Below, one piece after another: positions 33,805 through 41,892 of a stretch of 64,000 bases of DNA. The stretch is from contig NZ_CP121463.1 of assembly GCF_029690065.1 (NCBI RefSeq), forward strand, positions 3,100,001 through 3,164,000, given 5' to 3'. The notes beneath the pieces were generated by a model. That model ran no database searches and was not told the origin of the DNA. It was given only the letters and a program-made list of their open reading frames with translations. The translations under genes were made by a program, and so were the position numbers. The stretch's first letter is position 1. Each line of letters begins with the position of its first letter. The stretch comes from Arthrobacter sp. Y-9. GTDB taxonomy: Bacteria > Actinomycetota > Actinomycetes > Actinomycetales > Micrococcaceae.

Positions 33805-33864
33805 TTTACAACACCGGAAACCCGGGTCTAGGATGATTCTCAATTCGTGACGCAGATCACGAAT
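33805..33864 (+). promoter_or_regulatory. Candidate uricase promoter plus Crp/GlxR-like palindrome
   Basis: TTTACA (33805-33810) and TAGGAT (33829-33834) with an 18-nt spacer predict a transcript start near 33841. At 33843-33864, ATTCGTGA and TCACGAAT are exact complements around cgcaga. GTGA-N6-TCAC matches the Crp/GlxR pattern, and the same symmetry could fold as an RNA hairpin at the transcript start. Confidence 0.45.
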
Positions 33865-33890
33865 ACCTGAGAGCAGCAGGCAGGGTCGTA

Positions 33891-33926
33891 ATGAGCTGGC
33901 ATCCACGGATGTCGGCTCATTTTTTT
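33891..33926 (+). terminator. Intrinsic terminator in the uricase 5' leader (attenuator candidate)
   Basis: ATGAGCTGGCATC (33891-33903) pairs with GATGTCGGCTCAT (33908-33920) over 13 bp including two G-U pairs, with a cacg loop, followed directly by a run of T to 33926. No plus-strand gene ends nearby (the last stop is at 33236), and it lies about 85 nt before the uricase ATG. It therefore appears to be a conditional terminator in a leader. Confidence 0.75.
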
Positions 33927-34012
33927 GTGCCGGGATCCGCCAACAGGCGCCGCATGGCGCACGACACGACAACGGTGGACTGAGCATCCATCAGGAAAGT
34001 TGGGACAAGACC

Positions 34013-34924
34013 ATGAGCAACAACATCGTCCTCGGCAAGAATCAGTACGGCAAGGCGGAGAACCGCGTCGTCAAGATCACCCGCGACACGGACCGCCACG
34101 AGATCGAGGATCTCAACGTCACCTCGCAGCTCCGCGGCGACTTCACCGCGGCGCACATCGACGGCGACAACGCCCACGTGGTCCCCACCGACACCCAGAA
34201 GAACACCGTCTTCGCCTTCGCCCGTGACGGCATCGGCTCCCCCGAGGAATTCCTCATCCGCCTGGCCAACCACTTCACCGGTGAGTTCGAGTGGGTCACG
34301 GGCGGCCGCTGGGAGGCCGAGCAGTTCGCCTGGGAGCGCATCCTCGCCGGCGGTGAGGAGCACAACCACTCCTTCGTCCGCAAGGGCCAGGAAGTGCGCA
34401 ACGCCGTCGTCACCAAGGACGGCGACGACCTCTACGTCATCTCGGGTCTGAACGACCTCACGGTCCTCAAGTCCACCCAGTCCGGCTTCGTGGGCTACCC
34501 GAAGGACAAGTACACCACCCTGCAGGAGACCACGGACCGCATCCTGGCCACCGACGTCTCGGCCCGCTGGCGCTACCGCAACGACGCCGTCGCCGAGGGT
34601 GGCATCGACTACAACGCCACCTACGAGTCCGTGAAGGCCCTCCTCCTGGAAGGCTTCTCCGAGGAGTACTCCTACGCGCTGCAGCAGACCCTGTTCCAGA
34701 TGGCGCAGAAGGTCTTCGCGGCACACCCGGAGATCGACGAGCTGCGGTTCTCCACCCCGAACAAGCACCACTTCGTGGTGGACCTGTCCCCGTTCGGTCT
34801 CGACAACCCCGGCGAGGTCTTCTACGCCGCGGACCGCCCGTACGGCCTGATCGAGGCCAACTTCGAGCGCGAGACCATCTCCGACCCGGGCAACGCCTGG
34901 GACGGCATCGTCGGCTTCTGCTGA
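34013..34924 (+). CDS. Factor-independent urate hydroxylase (uricase)
   Basis: The 303-residue cofactor-free enzyme converts urate to 5-hydroxyisourate. Marks: LGKNQYGKAENRVVKITRDT with the Lys of the catalytic start motif, DVTSQL-like LNVTSQLRGDFTAAH, ADNSHVVPTDTQKNT-like DNAHVVPTDTQKNTVFAFA, FVRKGQEVRNAVV, LNDLTVLKSTQSGFVGY, PNKHHFVVDLSPFGLDN. It is a single gene behind a leader with an intrinsic terminator. No HIU hydrolase or OHCU decarboxylase gene is present in the window. Confidence 0.96.
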   Translation: MSNNIVLGKNQYGKAENRVVKITRDTDRHEIEDLNVTSQLRGDFTAAHIDGDNAHVVPTDTQKNTVFAFARDGIGSPEEFLIRLANHFTGEFEWVTGGRWEAEQFAWERILAGGEEHNHSFVRKGQEVRNAVVTKDGDDLYVISGLNDLTVLKSTQSGFVGYPKDKYTTLQETTDRILATDVSARWRYRNDAVAEGGIDYNATYESVKALLLEGFSEEYSYALQQTLFQMAQKVFAAHPEIDELRFSTPNKHHFVVDLSPFGLDNPGEVFYAADRPYGLIEANFERETISDPGNAWDGIVGFC

Positions 34925-34936
34925 TCCCCTGACTCG

Positions 34937-35005
34937 CCCGGGCTGCGCGCCACCAGCGCCCCTCGTGCCTGCTCTGCACCGAGGCGGCCGCGAGCGCAGC
35001 CCGGG
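34937..35005 (+). terminator. Long-loop inverted repeat after uricase
   Basis: CCCGGGCTGCGC (34937-34948) and its exact complement (34994-35005) enclose 45 nt. It is a possible terminator or mRNA stem between uricase and the next permease gene. Apart from this, the 274-bp gap shows no recognised element. Confidence 0.45.
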
Positions 35006-35198
35006 TGACACCCCCTCCCGGAGCGCACCCACCCGGCGACCCGGCGTCGTCGTTCCCTTGATCTTGTGACCGCTTCCGGCAATGGCGCCGGAACCCCGCC
35101 ACACCACCTTCCCAGGCCCCCGGTGCCCCCACCGATGCCGGCCGATCGCCGCAACGCCGCGGCACCCCATCAATCATTAGGCAGACAGGAAGTCTGAA

Positions 35199-36668
35199 AT
35201 GAGTGCAACAACCGTCAAACCCACCACCCGGCCGGAGGATGAGCGCCTCTCCCTCGGCAGCACCTTCGCGTACGGATTCCAGCACGTCCTCACCATGTAC
35301 GGCGGGATCATCGCGCCGCCGCTCGTCATCGGCCAGGCCGCGGGCCTCAAGCCCGACGAGATCGGCGTCCTGATCGCCAGCTGTCTCTTCATGGGCGGCG
35401 CGGCGACCCTCCTCCAGACCCTCGGCATCAAGTTCTTCGGTTCGCAGCTCCCGCTGGTGCAAGGCGTGTCCTTCGCGGGCGTCGCCACCATGGGCGCGAT
35501 CGTCTCCCAGGGCGGCGGCCTCCCGGCCGTGTTCGGCTCGGTGATCGTGGCCTCGATCATCGGTCTCGTGATCGCGCCGCTCTTCTCGCAGATCCTGCGC
35601 TTCTTCCCGCCGGTGGTGACCGGCACCGTGATCACCACCATCGGCCTCACGCTGATGCCGGTGGCCGCCAACTGGGTCATGGGCGGCAACGCCAAGGCCG
35701 ACAACTACGGCAGCATGGCCAACGTCGGGCTCGCGGGCCTCACCTTCGTGATCGTCCTGGTCCTCTCCAAGGTCGGCAGCGCCACCATCTCCCGCCTCTC
35801 GATCCTGCTGGCCATGGTGATCGGCACGATCATCGCCGTGTTCACGGGCCAGGCCAACTTCTCCAATGTGGGCAACGGACCGATCTTCGCGTTCCCGACC
35901 CCGTTCGCCTTCGGCCTGCCGACGTTCAACGTGGCCGCCATCATCTCTATGTTCATCGTGATCCTGGTGACGCTGACCGAGACCAGCGCGGACATCATCG
36001 CCGTCGGTGAGATCGTCGGCACCAAGGTGGACCGCAAGCGCGTGGCCGACGGCCTCCGTGCCGACATGATCTCCAGCGCCGTCTCCCCGGTGTTCGGCTC
36101 CTTCACCCAGAGCGCCTTCGCCCAGAACGTGGGTCTGGTGGCCATCACGGGCATCAAGAGCCGCTTCGTGGTCAGCGCCGGCGGTGTCATCCTGATCGTC
36201 CTCGGCCTGCTCCCGGTCATGGGCCGCGTGGTGGGCGCCGTGCCCATGCCGGTCCTCGGCGGTGCGGGCATCGTCCTCTTCGGCACGGTGGCCGCCTCCG
36301 GCATCCGCACCCTGTCCACGGTGGACTACAAGGGCAACATGAACCTCATCATCGTGGCGTCCTCGCTGGGCTTCGGTCTGCTGCCGGTGGTCAAGCCGGA
36401 CATCTACCACGCCTTCCCGGACTGGTTCGTGACGATCTTCCACTCCGGCATCAGCTCCGCCGCCCTCATGGCGATCCTGCTGAACCTCCTGTTCAACTAC
36501 TTCAAGACCGGCAACTCCAAGAACTCCTCGGTGTTCGTGGCCGGCACGGACCGCGTCCTCACCCCGCAGGACCTCCGCGGCCTGCGGGAAGGCGACCGCT
36601 TCGAGAACGGCAAGCTGATCGACTGCGACGGCAAGGAAGTCAAGGTCGAATCCGGCGGGGCCCACTAG
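35199..36668 (+). CDS. NCS2-family xanthine/urate-type permease
   Basis: The 489-residue membrane protein is of the nucleobase:cation symporter-2 type: FAYGFQHVLTMYGGIIAPPL, FGSQLPLVQGVSFAGVATMG, VTGTVITTIGLTLMPVAANW, VTLTETSADIIAVGEIVGTK, SPVFGSFTQSAFAQNVGLVA (QNxG motif) and GGAGIVLFGTVAASGIRTL. Position after uricase suggests urate or xanthine uptake, as with PucJ/PucK. The C-terminus is a 60-residue hydrophilic tail. Confidence 0.92.
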   Translation: MSATTVKPTTRPEDERLSLGSTFAYGFQHVLTMYGGIIAPPLVIGQAAGLKPDEIGVLIASCLFMGGAATLLQTLGIKFFGSQLPLVQGVSFAGVATMGAIVSQGGGLPAVFGSVIVASIIGLVIAPLFSQILRFFPPVVTGTVITTIGLTLMPVAANWVMGGNAKADNYGSMANVGLAGLTFVIVLVLSKVGSATISRLSILLAMVIGTIIAVFTGQANFSNVGNGPIFAFPTPFAFGLPTFNVAAIISMFIVILVTLTETSADIIAVGEIVGTKVDRKRVADGLRADMISSAVSPVFGSFTQSAFAQNVGLVAITGIKSRFVVSAGGVILIVLGLLPVMGRVVGAVPMPVLGGAGIVLFGTVAASGIRTLSTVDYKGNMNLIIVASSLGFGLLPVVKPDIYHAFPDWFVTIFHSGISSAALMAILLNLLFNYFKTGNSKNSSVFVAGTDRVLTPQDLRGLREGDRFENGKLIDCDGKEVKVESGGAH

Positions 36669-36683
36669 CGCTCCCCCTCCTTC

Positions 36684-36746
36684 ACGCGAACCGCCACTAG
36701 GTGCCCTTATCCGCCTCGGATTCGGGCACCTAGTGGCGGTTCGCGT
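36684..36746. repeat. 23-bp perfect palindromic element, left of the DUF559 gene
   Basis: Arms 36684-36706 and 36724-36746 are exact complements (outer ACGCGAACCGCCACTAGGTG). The loop carries TTATCC...GGATTC. It is nearly identical to the element at 37738-37800, so the two bracket the gene at 36750-37685. The core is shared with the aceE terminator at 23461. Confidence 0.8.
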
Positions 36747-36749
36747 GCG

Positions 36750-37685
36750 TCAGCGGCGCCAACCGGCCGTCCACAGCGCATTCCGGATCACGACGACGGC
36801 GCGGGGCCGCTCGCCGTCGAGGTCGCCCTTCTTGAGCCGCACCTCCGTCCACCCTGCGGCCTGCGTCCTCCGCTGCCTTTCGATGTCGCGGGCGTACTGG
36901 TCGACCGCGTCGTGAACGGCCCCGTCGTACTGGATGGACAGCCGCCACGCGGGATAACTCAGATCCGGCCACGCCACCGGTCGGCCCGTGGAATCCCGGA
37001 TGGGCGAGTTCAGTTCCGGCTCGGGGAGGCCGGCATCGAGGATGGCGAGGCGGAGCCGGCTCTCCGGAGGGGAATCGGCCCCGACCCTGGCGAGATCCAG
37101 CGCGAGACGGGCCGTCCGGACCCCTCGCTTGCCAGGATGCCTCCGCACCACGGCCCGGAGTTCGGATAGGGGCACCCATGCTGAGCGGTGGTACGGATGC
37201 TCGTCGGGGTGCGCGCAGATGAGCCGGTCCGCGATCGGCACGAGTTCCTCAACATCCAGGTACTCCGCGAGGTCCAGGAACGTCCGGGCCGGCGAAGTGA
37301 GCCGGAGCCCTTCGTGACCGACGATCTCTCCCGGCGCGAAGGTCAGCTCACGCCCGACGACATTGGCGCGTCGCGGGCGGTTGACCCCTCGGGGATGGGC
37401 GATTCTGATGCGCCAGTCACCCAGCACGCGCCATGGCAGGGGAAACTCCCAGACACGAGCGGCACTGAAATCCACCAGCGTCGCCCGGGGATCGAGCTCG
37501 CAATACGCCCGCAGAGCAGCGATCGGCCCGGAGGCGGGGTGAGCGGGGATGCGGATTCCTCGGGACACCCGCACCAGGTCCCCGGCCCGCGTCCTCTTGC
37601 GGGATACGCCGAGAGCATCGGCATGGTGGACGGAGAAGGACCCCTGGGCGAGCTGCGCAGGCAACGGTGTGGGGCGACGAGGCAT
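36750..37685 (-). CDS. AbiEi-like winged-helix plus DUF559 (PD-(D/E)XK-like) protein
   Basis: The 311-residue protein has an N-terminal AbiEi-antitoxin-like part (VSRKRTRAGDLVRVSRGIRI, GLRLTSPARTFLDLAEYLDV). The C-terminal DUF559/VSR-like nuclease-fold part has LNSPIRDSTGRPVAWPDLSY, LSIQYDGAVHDAVDQYARD and QRRTQAAGWTEVRLKKGDL. Such proteins are common in Micrococcaceae and their function is unknown. DNA repair or defence is a family-level guess. Two near-identical palindromes flank it, suggesting movement as a unit. Confidence 0.7.
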   Translation of the reverse strand: MPRRPTPLPAQLAQGSFSVHHADALGVSRKRTRAGDLVRVSRGIRIPAHPASGPIAALRAYCELDPRATLVDFSAARVWEFPLPWRVLGDWRIRIAHPRGVNRPRRANVVGRELTFAPGEIVGHEGLRLTSPARTFLDLAEYLDVEELVPIADRLICAHPDEHPYHRSAWVPLSELRAVVRRHPGKRGVRTARLALDLARVGADSPPESRLRLAILDAGLPEPELNSPIRDSTGRPVAWPDLSYPAWRLSIQYDGAVHDAVDQYARDIERQRRTQAAGWTEVRLKKGDLDGERPRAVVVIRNALWTAGWRR

Positions 37686-37737
37686 GCCTCATTCTGTCGA
37701 CCCGGGCGATTTCTCGCAGAGGTTATCCACAGCCCAC

Positions 37738-37800
37738 ACGCGAACCGCCATTAGGTGCCCCTATCCGGCAGGAATACGGGCACCTAATGGCGGTTCGCGT
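37738..37800. repeat. 23-bp perfect palindromic element, right of the DUF559 gene
   Basis: Arms 37738-37760 and 37778-37800 are exact complements. The loop carries CTATCC...GGAATAC as in the element at 23461. It matches the copy at 36684 except at one symmetric arm position and in the loop. Confidence 0.8.
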
Positions 37801-37819
37801 AGGGGGGAAACGGGAGGGG

Positions 37820-38575
37820 TCAGACCCGGTTGAACTCCCGGGACAGGGCCTGGGCGGCCTCCGTCAGCATCGGGACGGCCCGCTCGGAGAACGCCTGGTC
37901 CACGCGGGTGATCGGGCCCGAGACCGAGATCGCGCACGGGGTCGGCGCGTTCGGCACGGCCATGGCGAAGCACCGCACGCCGAGCTCCTGCTCCTCCTCG
38001 TCGATCGAGTAGCCGCGTTCGCGGATCAGGGCGAGGTCGTCCAGCAGGGCCTCGATGGAGCCCAGGCTCTTGACGGTCGGCGTCGGCATCCCGGCGCGCT
38101 GCACGATCCCGCGCACCGTCTCGTCGTCGAGCTGGGCGAGGATCGCCTTGCCCACACCGGTCGCGTGCATATGCGCGCGACGGCCCACTTCCGTGAACAT
38201 GCGCATGGCGTGCGGCGACGGCACCTGGGCGACGTAGATGATCATGTCCGTGTCCAGCACCGCCATGTTCGCGGTCTCGCCGAGACGGTCCACGAGGAAC
38301 TTGAGCTGCGGGCGCGCGACGGCGCCGAGCTGCATCGAGGCCGCCTCGCCGAGCCGGATGAGCCGCGGGCCGAGGGCGTAGCGCCGGTTGGGCAGCTGCC
38401 GGATGTAGCCGAGCGACACGAGGGTCCGCAGGAGCCGGTGGATCGTGGGCAGTGGCAGATCCGTGGAGGAGGACAGCTCACTGAGCGTCACGTCTCCGCC
38501 CGCATCAGTGATGAGTTCCAGCAGTTCAAAGACGCGTTCCACGGACTGAACTCCGCCTGAGGTCTTCTCCGCCAT
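37820..38575 (-). CDS. IclR-family regulator, probable AllR-like purine/allantoin regulator
   Basis: The 251-residue protein has an N-terminal winged helix (SVERVFELLELITDAGGDVT, LSELSSSTDLPLPTIHRLLR, SLGYIRQLPNRRYALG) and a C-terminal effector domain (MAVLDTDMIIYVAQVPSP, HMHATGVGKAILAQL, YSIDEEEQELGVRCFAMAV, PCAISVSGP). ATG 38575 has aaggag upstream. It is divergent from malic enzyme, with a TTCC-N7-GGAA-like site between them. By analogy with AllR it likely senses glyoxylate or allantoin and represses the purine block. Confidence 0.88.
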   Translation of the reverse strand: MAEKTSGGVQSVERVFELLELITDAGGDVTLSELSSSTDLPLPTIHRLLRTLVSLGYIRQLPNRRYALGPRLIRLGEAASMQLGAVARPQLKFLVDRLGETANMAVLDTDMIIYVAQVPSPHAMRMFTEVGRRAHMHATGVGKAILAQLDDETVRGIVQRAGMPTPTVKSLGSIEALLDDLALIRERGYSIDEEEQELGVRCFAMAVPNAPTPCAISVSGPITRVDQAFSERAVPMLTEAAQALSREFNRV

Positions 38576-38628
38576 CTCAACTCCTTCCCGCTTCGTTGCG
38601 TATGGTGCGGTACCGTCCGGTAAATCTT

Positions 38629-38643
38629 ATCCGCATAGTGGAA
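38629..38643. promoter_or_regulatory. Purine-regulon-type operator between iclR and malic enzyme
   Basis: ATCCGCATAGTGGAA differs from TTCC-N7-GGAA in one base. A weaker copy, ATCCATAATACGAAA, is at 38737-38751 just before the malic enzyme gene. Confidence 0.55.
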
Positions 38644-38694
38644 AGAGCCGTGGACCGTCTGCCTACCATCCAACAGTTAGAAACGGTCCAGAAG

Positions 38695-38712
38695 CAAGAG
38701 CAATTGCTCTTG
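38695..38712. promoter_or_regulatory. Perfect 18-bp palindrome, operator candidate
   Basis: CAAGAGCAATTGCTCTTG is completely self-complementary without a loop, in the iclR-malic enzyme intergenic region. It is unlike the TTCC-N7-GGAA sites and may bind a second dimeric regulator. Confidence 0.55.
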
Positions 38713-38803
38713 TCTTTCCACTTTGTAGAGAATAATATCCATAATACGAAAACATCTCGCGGGAGGCTGACGCTCCGCGGGCCCAACACTGGAGGAGAAT
38801 TCA

Positions 38804-40219
38804 ATGGCGAATCCCAGCCCCGGAAATTCCATCACCCTGCGGGTCGAGGCCCCTTCGAGCTTCACCGCGACCAGCGAACTGGCCGCCGCCGTCGGCAACG
38901 CCGGCGCAGCCGTCACGGCACTGGACGTGGCGGAATCGCACCACAACACCATCGTCGTCGACGTCACCTGCAACACCACGGATGACGAGCACGCCAAGCG
39001 CGTCGAAGCCGCCCTGAACGCCCTCGACGGCGTCAAGGTCCTCCACGTCTCGGACCGCACCTTCCTCATGCACCTCGGCGGCAAGCTCGAGGTGGTCCCG
39101 AAGGTCCCGCTCCGCAACCGTGACGACCTGTCCCGCGCCTACACGCCCGGCGTCGCCCGCGTCTGCATGGCGATCGCCGAGGATCCCTCCGCCGCCCGCA
39201 ACCTGACGGTCAAGCGCAACACGGTCGCCGTGGTGACCGACGGCTCCGCCGTCCTGGGCCTCGGGAACATCGGCCCGGCCGCCGCCCTGCCCGTCATGGA
39301 AGGCAAGGCCGCCCTGTTCAAGCAGTTCGCCAACGTCGACGCCTGGCCGGTCTGCCTGGACACCCAGGACACCGAGGAGATCATCCGCACCGTCAAGCTC
39401 CTGGCGCCCGTCTTCGGCGGCGTGAACCTCGAGGACATCGCCGCTCCCCGCTGCTTCGAGATCGAAGCCCGCCTGCGCGACGAGCTCGACATCCCGGTCT
39501 TCCACGACGACCAGCACGGCACCGCGATCGTCACCCTCGCCGCCCTCGTCAACGCCCTGCGCGTGGTGGGCAAGAAGATCGAGGACGTCAAGATCGTGGT
39601 TTCGGGCGTCGGCGCCGCAGGATCCGCCATCATCCAGCTCCTCAAGGCCCAGGGCGCGCAGCACATCATCGCCGCCGGCCGCTCCGGCGCCATCCACAAG
39701 GGTGAGAGCTACGACGACCACCACCGCACGTGGATCGCCACCAACACCAACGAGGAAGGCTTCTCCGGCAGCCTCCACGACGCGCTCGTGGGCGCCGACG
39801 TCTTCATCGGCGTCTCCGCTCCGAACATCCTCGCCGAGGAGCACGTGGCCTCGATGGCCGACGACGCGATCGTCTTCGCCATGGCCAACCCGACCCCCGA
39901 GGTGGACCCGGTCGTCGCGTCCAAGCACGCCGCCGTCGTCGCCACCGGGCGCAGCGACTTCCCGAACCAGATCAACAACGTGCTGGCCTTCCCGGGCCTG
40001 TTCCGCGGTCTTCTGGACGCCGGGGCCAGCGACATCACGCCGGACATGCTCGTCGCGGCCGCCGAGGCCATCGCCAACCGCGTGGCGGATGATGAACTCA
40101 ACGCCAGCTACATCATCCCGAGCATCTTCGATCTTCAGGTGACCAAGGACGTCGCCGCGGCCGTCGCCGCTGCCGCCCACGCCAATTCGGCCGCTGCTGA
40201 GGCAGTGGCAGCCCTCTGA
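38804..40219 (+). CDS. NAD-type malic enzyme with N-terminal ACT domain
   Basis: The 471-residue enzyme has residues 1-80 as an ACT-like sensor domain (ITLRVEAPSSFTATSELAAA, VVDVTCNTTDDEHAKRVEAA). The malic core follows: LSRAYTPGVARVCMAIAEDP, TVAVVTDGSAVLGLGNIGPA, GVNLEDIAAPRCFEIEARLR, PVFHDDQHGTAIVTLAAL, IVVSGVGAAGSAIIQLLKAQ and MANPTPEVDP. It decarboxylates malate to pyruvate. Next to malate synthase it completes glyoxylate to malate to pyruvate. Confidence 0.93.
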   Translation: MANPSPGNSITLRVEAPSSFTATSELAAAVGNAGAAVTALDVAESHHNTIVVDVTCNTTDDEHAKRVEAALNALDGVKVLHVSDRTFLMHLGGKLEVVPKVPLRNRDDLSRAYTPGVARVCMAIAEDPSAARNLTVKRNTVAVVTDGSAVLGLGNIGPAAALPVMEGKAALFKQFANVDAWPVCLDTQDTEEIIRTVKLLAPVFGGVNLEDIAAPRCFEIEARLRDELDIPVFHDDQHGTAIVTLAALVNALRVVGKKIEDVKIVVSGVGAAGSAIIQLLKAQGAQHIIAAGRSGAIHKGESYDDHHRTWIATNTNEEGFSGSLHDALVGADVFIGVSAPNILAEEHVASMADDAIVFAMANPTPEVDPVVASKHAAVVATGRSDFPNQINNVLAFPGLFRGLLDAGASDITPDMLVAAAEAIANRVADDELNASYIIPSIFDLQVTKDVAAAVAAAAHANSAAAEAVAAL

Positions 40220-40293
40220 CCGGCTGGGTAATCCAGCACTCGCCGTCCGGCCCCGCGGGGCCGGACGGCACCGTGGAGAAGTAAGGACAGCAC

Positions 40294-41892
40294 ATGACCA
40301 TCACCGTCACCAACCCCCAGCCGGTGGAGCGCGCCGAGGAGATCCTCACCCCGGAAGCCCTCGCTTTCGTGGAGGCCCTGCACGAGAAGTTCGCGGCACG
40401 CCGCAATGAGCTGATCGACGCACGCGTCACCAAGCGCGAGCAGGTCGCCAAGACCGGGACCCTGGACTTCCTTCCCGAGACCGCCGAGGTCCGCTCGGGC
40501 GACTGGAAGGTCGCCGAGGCCCCCGCGGCCCTGCAGGACCGCCGCGTCGAGATGACCGGACCGGCCTCGCCGGCCAAGATGGCCATCAACGCCCTGAACT
40601 CCGGCGCCAAGGTCTGGCTCGCCGACCTCGAGGACGCCAGCACCCCGACGTGGCACAACGTCATCGACGCGATCCTCAACCTGCGCGACGGCGCCCGCGG
40701 CACCCTCTCCTACACCTCGCCGGAGGGCAAGGAGTACCGTCTGCGCACGGACGCGCCGCTCGCCGTCGTCGTGACCCGTCCGCGTGGCTGGCACATGGAC
40801 GAGAAGCACGTCCTGGTGGACGGTCAGATCGCCGTGGGCGCGCTCGTGGACTTCGGTCTGCACTTCTTCCACGTGGCCCAGCAGCTGATCGAGAACGGTC
40901 ACGGCCCGTACTACTACCTGCCCAAGATGGAGAGCCACCTCGAAGCCCGCCTCTGGAACGACGTCTTCACCTTCGCCCAGGAGTACGTCGGCATCCCGTA
41001 CGGCACCATCCGCGCCACCATGCTGATCGAGACCATCCCGGCCGCGTTCGAGATGGAGGAGATCCTCTACGAACTGCGCGACCACGCCTCCGGTCTGAAC
41101 GCCGGCCGCTGGGACTACATGTTCAGCATCGTCAAGTACTTCCGCGACGCCGGCGAGGACTTCCTCTTCCCGGACCGCGCCTCCGTGCAGATGACCGCAC
41201 CCTTCCTGCGCGCCTACACGGAACTGCTCGTGAAGACCTGTCACAAGCGCGGCGCCTTCGCCATGGGCGGCATGGCCGCCGTCATCCCGAACCGCCGCGA
41301 ACCCGAGGTCACCGAGGCCGCGTTCGCCAAGGTCCGCAACGACAAGACCCGCGAGGCCACCGACGGCTTCGACGGCTCCTGGGTGGCGCACCCGGACCTG
41401 GTCCCGATCTGCGAAGAGGTCTTCGACTCCTTCCTCGGCGACAAGCCGAACCAGCTGGACAAGCAGCGCCCCGAGGTCGAGGTCACCGCGGCGCAGCTGC
41501 TCGACGTCGCCTCCGCCAAGGGCGAGGTCACCGAGGCCGGCCTGCGCCTGAACCTCTACGTGGCCGTGGCCTACACCGCCGTCTGGATCTCCGGCAACGG
41601 CGCCGTGGCCATCCACAACCTCATGGAGGACGCCGCCACCGCCGAGATCTCCCGCTCCCAGGTGTGGCAGCAGATCAACGCCGGCTCCGTGCTGGCCGAC
41701 ACCGGCAACACCGTCACCCGCGAGCTCGTCCGGCAGATCCTCACCGAGGAGACCGAGAAGCTGCGCGGCGAGGTGGGCGAAGAGGCCTTCGAGAAGTTCT
41801 ACTCCCCCGCCAGCGAGCTGATCGCCGAGCTGTGCCTGGGCGAGGACTTCGTCGACTTCCTCACCACCCCGGCCTACGAGCTGGTCGACTGA
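40294..41892 (+). CDS. aceB: Malate synthase A
   Basis: The 532-residue enzyme condenses glyoxylate with acetyl-CoA to malate. Marks: VEMTGPASPAKMAINALNSG, WLADLEDASTPTWHNV, VVVTRPRGWHMDEKHV, PYYYLPKMESHLEARLWNDV, TIRATMLIETIPAAFEMEEI, LNAGRWDYMFSIVKYFRDAG and AAVIPNRREPEV. In this context glyoxylate would come from allantoin/ureidoglycolate breakdown rather than from isocitrate lyase, which is absent here. Its stop overlaps the next start (TGATG). Confidence 0.96.
   Translation: MTITVTNPQPVERAEEILTPEALAFVEALHEKFAARRNELIDARVTKREQVAKTGTLDFLPETAEVRSGDWKVAEAPAALQDRRVEMTGPASPAKMAINALNSGAKVWLADLEDASTPTWHNVIDAILNLRDGARGTLSYTSPEGKEYRLRTDAPLAVVVTRPRGWHMDEKHVLVDGQIAVGALVDFGLHFFHVAQQLIENGHGPYYYLPKMESHLEARLWNDVFTFAQEYVGIPYGTIRATMLIETIPAAFEMEEILYELRDHASGLNAGRWDYMFSIVKYFRDAGEDFLFPDRASVQMTAPFLRAYTELLVKTCHKRGAFAMGGMAAVIPNRREPEVTEAAFAKVRNDKTREATDGFDGSWVAHPDLVPICEEVFDSFLGDKPNQLDKQRPEVEVTAAQLLDVASAKGEVTEAGLRLNLYVAVAYTAVWISGNGAVAIHNLMEDAATAEISRSQVWQQINAGSVLADTGNTVTRELVRQILTEETEKLRGEVGEEAFEKFYSPASELIAELCLGEDFVDFLTTPAYELVD

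Noticed and set aside
33838-34012. Assignment of a known riboswitch class to the uricase leader
   Set aside because: I could not match the conserved core of any named purine, xanthine or guanidine riboswitch; only the terminator is certain.
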